From NCBI RefSeq assembly GCF_024397795.1, contig NZ_CP072983.1, positions 744,001 to 808,000 on the forward strand: DNA of 64,000 bases, read 5' to 3'. Source of the DNA: Lactobacillus intestinalis. GTDB taxonomy: Bacteria > Bacillota > Bacilli > Lactobacillales > Lactobacillaceae. A program made the position numbers and the translations under genes. The notes under the pieces were generated by a model that saw nothing but the letters and a program-made list of their open reading frames with translations, searched no databases and was not told the DNA's origin. Numbering within the stretch: position 1 is the first letter of the stretch; each line of letters starts with the position of its first letter. Shown piece by piece: positions 60,562 through 64,000 of the stretch.

Positions 60562-62964
60562 ATGGCAAAGGAAAAGATTTTAGGTTTAACTCAAGAAGAA
60601 GTTGAAAAGCGAACCAAGGAAGGTTTAGTCAATAAAGCAGTAAATGATCAGTTTAAAACTAATAAACAAATCATTGCTGAAAATACTTTTACTTACTTCA
60701 ACTTAATATTTTTGGTGTTGTCAATTCTTTTGGTGCTAGTTGGTGCATATAAAGATTTGACCTTCTTACCAGTCATCATCTTAAATACAATTATTGGAAT
60801 TGTTCAGGAAATTCGCGCTAAACGTATCTTAAGTAAGCTCAATGTGATGAACATGGTTCATGTCACTGCAGTTCGTGAAGGACAGGAAGTGCAAATTGGG
60901 ATTGAAGAACTGGTTAAAGGGGATGTCGTAGTTTTAAAAGCTGGGGATCAAATTCCGGCTGATGGAAAAGTGATTGCTGGGGAAGTTCGCGTTAACGAAG
61001 CGCTTTTAACTGGTGAATCTGATGAGATCATCAAAAAGATTGGCGCAGAACTAATGTCAGGGGCTTTTGTGGTAGCTGGAAAAGCCTATGCGCACTTAGA
61101 AAAGGTAGGTAAAGAATCCTATATCTCTAAATTGACTCTAGAAGCTAAGAAGATGGGGAGCGTAGAGCAATCGGAAATGGTGCGCTCAATCAACCGTTTA
61201 GTTAAATGGGTGGGGATTATCATTATCCCTTTAGGAATTGCACTTTTTACGCAAAGCTATTTCTTCAACCATGCTGGTCTTGAGCGAAGCGTCGTCTCGA
61301 TGGAAGCTGCCTTGATTGGAATGATTCCAGAAGGTCTTTATTTATTGACGACAATTGCATTGGCATTATCTGCAACACGGCTTGCTCGTAAAGAAGTAAT
61401 GCTTCATGATATGAAAAGTGTTGAAACTTTAGCTCGGGTAAATGTATTGTGCGTTGATAAAACTGGTACGATCACTGAACCAAAAATGGCAGCGGAAAAA
61501 GCTATTAAGTCAAAAGCTTATCCAAATGATGATCTTGAGCAAGTGATTGCTAATTTTGCTTTTAATATGCCGCCAGATAATGAAACCATGAAGGCCATTC
61601 ATGCCAAATTTAATAGTGGTAGTAAAAGGGCTACTACTGTTATCCCTTTTACTTCGGTTAATAAATATTCAGCTGTAGTGTATGAAAATAAAACAATTAT
61701 TATCGGTGCTCCTGAAATGGTTTTGCGAGATCAATTTGAAGAATATCAAGAAGAGTTTGAAGCTTATGCAGAAAAAGGCTATCGGGTAGTAATCGTCGTT
61801 AAATACAATCACCCTTTAACTGAAGAGGATTCAGCTTTAAAAGATAAGGTTGAAGTTTTAGGCTATATTCTACTTTCAAATCCAATTCGAAAAGAAGCTA
61901 AATCAACCTTTGAATATTTTGCTAAGCAAGGGGTTATCATTAAGGTTATTTCGGGAGATAATCCGCTTACAGTTTCTCGTGTGGCTAAACAAGCGGGAAT
62001 CAGTGGTTCTGAAAAATATATTGATGCTCAAACTATTAAAGACGATGAATACGAAGAAGCGGTTAAAAACTATAATGTCTTTGGTCGCGTTAAGCCTGAG
62101 CAAAAGCGAAAATTTATTACTGCTTTGCAAAATTTAGGAAATACTGTTGCAATGACTGGTGACGGTGTTAATGATATTTTGGCTATGAAAAAGGCCGATT
62201 GTTCCATTGCAATGGCTTCAGGAAATAGTGCAGCTGTTCAAGCGTCGCAAGTTGTTCTGCTTGATTCCAACTTTGCTAAAATGCCCGATGTCGTGAATGA
62301 AGGACGGCGCGTAGTTAACAATATTCAGCGTTCGGCGAGTTTATTTTTAGTGAAAAATATCTTCTCGCTTCTTATGGCGATTTTTGCTTTGCTCTTAACG
62401 ATTAATTATCCCTTACAACCCTCGCAAATTACGCTAATCTCAGCTTTTACAATTGGTTTGCCATCATTTCTTTTAGCACTTGAGAGCAATCATAACCGAA
62501 TTCGTGGGAAATTTATGCCAAATGTTTTAGCTCGTGCAATCCCAGGTGGATTAACTGATTGGTTAGCTGTCGGAATTTTGGTGATTGCCGGTAGTTATAT
62601 CCAACTTGATCATGGCCAAGTAGGAACTACGGCAACGATGCTATTAATCGCCGTTGGGATGATGGTAATGTATCATATTTCGGCACCTCTTAATAAATTT
62701 AGAACCGGAGTAATGGCAATTTCCTTTATCGGGGTGATTGGAGCGATCATTTTCTTCCATAGGCTATTCTCTTTAACTGCGCTTAATAATCATTCGCTCT
62801 TTATTTTGGTGGTTTTATTCTTTGCAGCAATCACAATTTTTAGATGGTTATCCCGAATTTTAGATGGTGTAGCAGAGGTCTTAGTTGTCTTTGATCAGAA
62901 GCGCCTCAAGATGACATTAGGTGATATGAAAACCGCTTATGAGCGAGGGAAGCAAAAAAATTAA
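60562..62964 (+). CDS. Cation-translocating P-type ATPase (CtpE/Exp7-like)
   Basis: This 800-residue P-type ATPase starts GLTQEEVEKRTKEGLVN, a pattern I associate with the CtpE/Exp7 group. It has TGES at 150-153, phosphorylated Asp299 in DKTGTITEPK, PEGL in the fourth membrane helix (as in calcium-type pumps) and TGDGVNDILAMKKADCSIAMASG as the hinge; normally this is TGDGVNDAPALK. Ten membrane segments are likely. Related proteins have been linked to calcium uptake or export. The ion is not provable here. Confidence 0.88.
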   Translation: MAKEKILGLTQEEVEKRTKEGLVNKAVNDQFKTNKQIIAENTFTYFNLIFLVLSILLVLVGAYKDLTFLPVIILNTIIGIVQEIRAKRILSKLNVMNMVHVTAVREGQEVQIGIEELVKGDVVVLKAGDQIPADGKVIAGEVRVNEALLTGESDEIIKKIGAELMSGAFVVAGKAYAHLEKVGKESYISKLTLEAKKMGSVEQSEMVRSINRLVKWVGIIIIPLGIALFTQSYFFNHAGLERSVVSMEAALIGMIPEGLYLLTTIALALSATRLARKEVMLHDMKSVETLARVNVLCVDKTGTITEPKMAAEKAIKSKAYPNDDLEQVIANFAFNMPPDNETMKAIHAKFNSGSKRATTVIPFTSVNKYSAVVYENKTIIIGAPEMVLRDQFEEYQEEFEAYAEKGYRVVIVVKYNHPLTEEDSALKDKVEVLGYILLSNPIRKEAKSTFEYFAKQGVIIKVISGDNPLTVSRVAKQAGISGSEKYIDAQTIKDDEYEEAVKNYNVFGRVKPEQKRKFITALQNLGNTVAMTGDGVNDILAMKKADCSIAMASGNSAAVQASQVVLLDSNFAKMPDVVNEGRRVVNNIQRSASLFLVKNIFSLLMAIFALLLTINYPLQPSQITLISAFTIGLPSFLLALESNHNRIRGKFMPNVLARAIPGGLTDWLAVGILVIAGSYIQLDHGQVGTTATMLLIAVGMMVMYHISAPLNKFRTGVMAISFIGVIGAIIFFHRLFSLTALNNHSLFILVVLFFAAITIFRWLSRILDGVAEVLVVFDQKRLKMTLGDMKTAYERGKQKN

Positions 62965-62984
62965 ACAAAAAATTAAATTTATCG

Positions 62985-63013
62985 TTGACAAGGTTAAAAT
63001 CAAATGATAAATT
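62985..63013 (+). promoter_or_regulatory. Promoter of the T-box leader
   Basis: Consensus TTGACA (62985-62990) and TAAATT (63008-63013) have 17 nt spacing, with a TGA extension. Confidence 0.75.
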
Positions 63014-63019
63014 ATTTAC

Positions 63020-63291
63020 AACAAATAAGAAAGACATCTTGAAAAGCAGAGTAATTAGTCCACTTGCTTTTAAAGAGAGTTGACATTTTGGTGAAAGTCA
63101 ACAAGTAAGAACTAATGAAGATGGGCTTGGAATGATGACTAGTAGTGATATTTAGCTACTGGCGGACTTGCATCCGATATCAATGCAGGCTATGTAAGTA
63201 GCTAGTGAGGTCTATTTATGCGAATAAGTAGATAAATTAAGGTGGTAACGCGAAGCACTCGTCCTTTTTATTAGGGATGAGTGCTTTTTTT
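63020..63291 (+). promoter_or_regulatory. T-box riboswitch, probably methionine-specific
   Basis: The leader has the T-box sequence AAGGTGGTAACGCG (63239-63252) just before a terminator hairpin. Stem I shows TTAGT/ACTAA, ACTTG/CAAGT and TTGAC/GTCAA pairing with an AGAGAG motif. The internal loop between AAGC (63044-63047) and GCTT (63125-63128) contains AGTA on one side and TGAAGATGG on the other; ATG at 63121-63123 would be a methionine specifier. Uncharged tRNA-Met would stabilise the antiterminator and turn on the downstream gene. The 348-nt gap (62965-63312) is filled by this element. Confidence 0.88.
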
Positions 63292-63292
63292 A
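63253..63292 (+). terminator. T-box-controlled terminator
   Basis: AAGCACTC (63253-63260) pairs with GAGTGCTT (63279-63286), with extra pairs inside, then a T run. Its 5' arm abuts the T-box sequence, which would form the antiterminator. Confidence 0.9.
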
Positions 63293-63312
63293 TAGAAAAA
63301 GGGGATAGGATA

Positions 63313-64000
63313 ATGAGAAAAAGAAGACGCCGCAATACGATTATTTGGACAATTATCGCATTGGTAATTGTAGTTGCAGGATGGTTCAGTTTTGGACCGG
63401 GCTTAAATGTTGGTTCAAAAAATAAAGTTGTGACTGTCGGAGTTGTAGGTGAAAGCAAACAAGAAGAAGCCATTTGGAAGACAGTTGCCAAAAGAGCTAA
63501 GGAAAAGTATGGCATTACTCTCCAAACTAAGAACTTTACTGATTACAATCAACCAAACAAGGCTTTAAAATCAGGCGATGTTGACCTGAACGCTTTCCAA
63601 CATTACGCTTTCTTGAAGGCTTGGAATAAGGCAAATCATGGTGGAGTTGTGCCAATTGGAAAAACTTACATTGCTCCAATTAGACTTTATTCAAAGAAAT
63701 ATCATAAATTAAGTGATTTACCAGATGGAGCTACGATTGCAGTACCAAACGATGCGACTAATGAATCAAGAGCTTTGTTCGTATTAAAGAATGCTGGGCT
63801 CATCACATTAAGAAAAGGTAAGACTCTAGTAACTGTTGCTGATGTGGTTAAGAATCCACAAAACATCAAGATTAAAGAAGTTAATGCTGAACAAACAAGT
63901 CGTGTTTTAAATTCTGTTGATGCAGCGATAGTTAACAATGACTATGCTGGTCCAGCAGGGTTGACGGATAAGCAAACCATTTACATTGAACCAGTTAATA
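63313..64000 (+). CDS. metQ: Methionine ABC transporter binding protein (NlpA/MetQ family), 3' end outside window
   Basis: At least 229 residues are visible. After a basic start (MRKRRRRNTII) and one membrane segment, the mature part has VVTVGVVGES, LNAFQHYAFLKAWN and ATIAVPNDATNESRAL, all typical of the MetQ/NlpA binding-protein family. Unlike usual MetQ there is no Cys in the signal region, so it appears to be held by an uncleaved N-terminal helix rather than a lipid. Upstream it has GGGGATAGGA and a T-box leader with a likely Met specifier. metN and metP are expected downstream but not visible. Confidence 0.88.
   Translation, partial: MRKRRRRNTIIWTIIALVIVVAGWFSFGPGLNVGSKNKVVTVGVVGESKQEEAIWKTVAKRAKEKYGITLQTKNFTDYNQPNKALKSGDVDLNAFQHYAFLKAWNKANHGGVVPIGKTYIAPIRLYSKKYHKLSDLPDGATIAVPNDATNESRALFVLKNAGLITLRKGKTLVTVADVVKNPQNIKIKEVNAEQTSRVLNSVDAAIVNNDYAGPAGLTDKQTIYIEPVN

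Overview
This 64 kb window is AT-rich chromosomal DNA of a low-GC Firmicute. Gene order and protein sequences point to the genus Lactobacillus, most likely the gasseri/johnsonii group. That placement is an inference from the rseP-proS-polC and rimP-nusA-ylxR-ylxQ-infB-rbfA order, a TrmN6/GIY-YIG fusion, a bile salt hydrolase and a lacS-lacZ-lacR cluster. Most of the window is densely packed housekeeping sequence, with accessory material at about 27.8-30.1 kb and 50-58 kb.

Region 1 (1-8.2 kb): the tail of a DUF896 protein, YneF, a heterodimeric ABC exporter with a small membrane protein, cyclopropane fatty acid synthase, an orphan amino-acid binding lipoprotein, a PlsC-like acyltransferase and a tRNA methyltransferase fused to a GIY-YIG domain. 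Region 2 (8.3-27.8 kb): rpsB-tsf, then pyrH-frr-uppS-cdsA-rseP-proS-polC, then rimP-nusA-rnpM-ylxQ-infB-rbfA and truB-ribF. These are translation, envelope-precursor and replication genes in long runs with overlapping or nearly abutting frames.

Region 3 (27.75-30.2 kb) is the most interesting. A strong promoter feeds a leader with a three-codon upstream ORF (Met-Arg-Phe), mutually exclusive RNA stems and a terminator ending about 20 nt before the start codon of an ABC-F gene. This has the layout of a ribosome-sensing attenuator for antibiotic resistance. The ABC-F gene itself is broken. Only its first ATPase domain and its extreme C-terminus remain, and a 1.5 kb IS605-type element carrying an apparently intact TnpB nuclease and a candidate omega RNA sits between them. 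Removing the element rejoins the C-terminal frame exactly.

Region 4 (30.2-43.6 kb): CIRCE-controlled hrcA-grpE-dnaK, dnaJ, then lepA-srtA-recJ, apt, a CitG homologue, a GNAT acetyltransferase and a cardiolipin synthase. Region 5 (43.7-51.3 kb): a plasma-membrane-type proton P-ATPase with a divergent LysR regulator, enolase, DegV, a PAP2 phosphatase, bile salt hydrolase and tRNA-Ser(CGA). Region 6 (51.4-64 kb): lactose permease with a IIA domain, beta-galactosidase and a LacI-type regulator with operator-like repeats, an amino acid permease, thyA-dfrA, a CtpE-type cation P-ATPase, and a T-box leader controlling a methionine-transporter binding protein that runs off the window.

No CRISPR array, rRNA, prophage or replication origin was seen. 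All calls come from reading the sequence; no database search was run.
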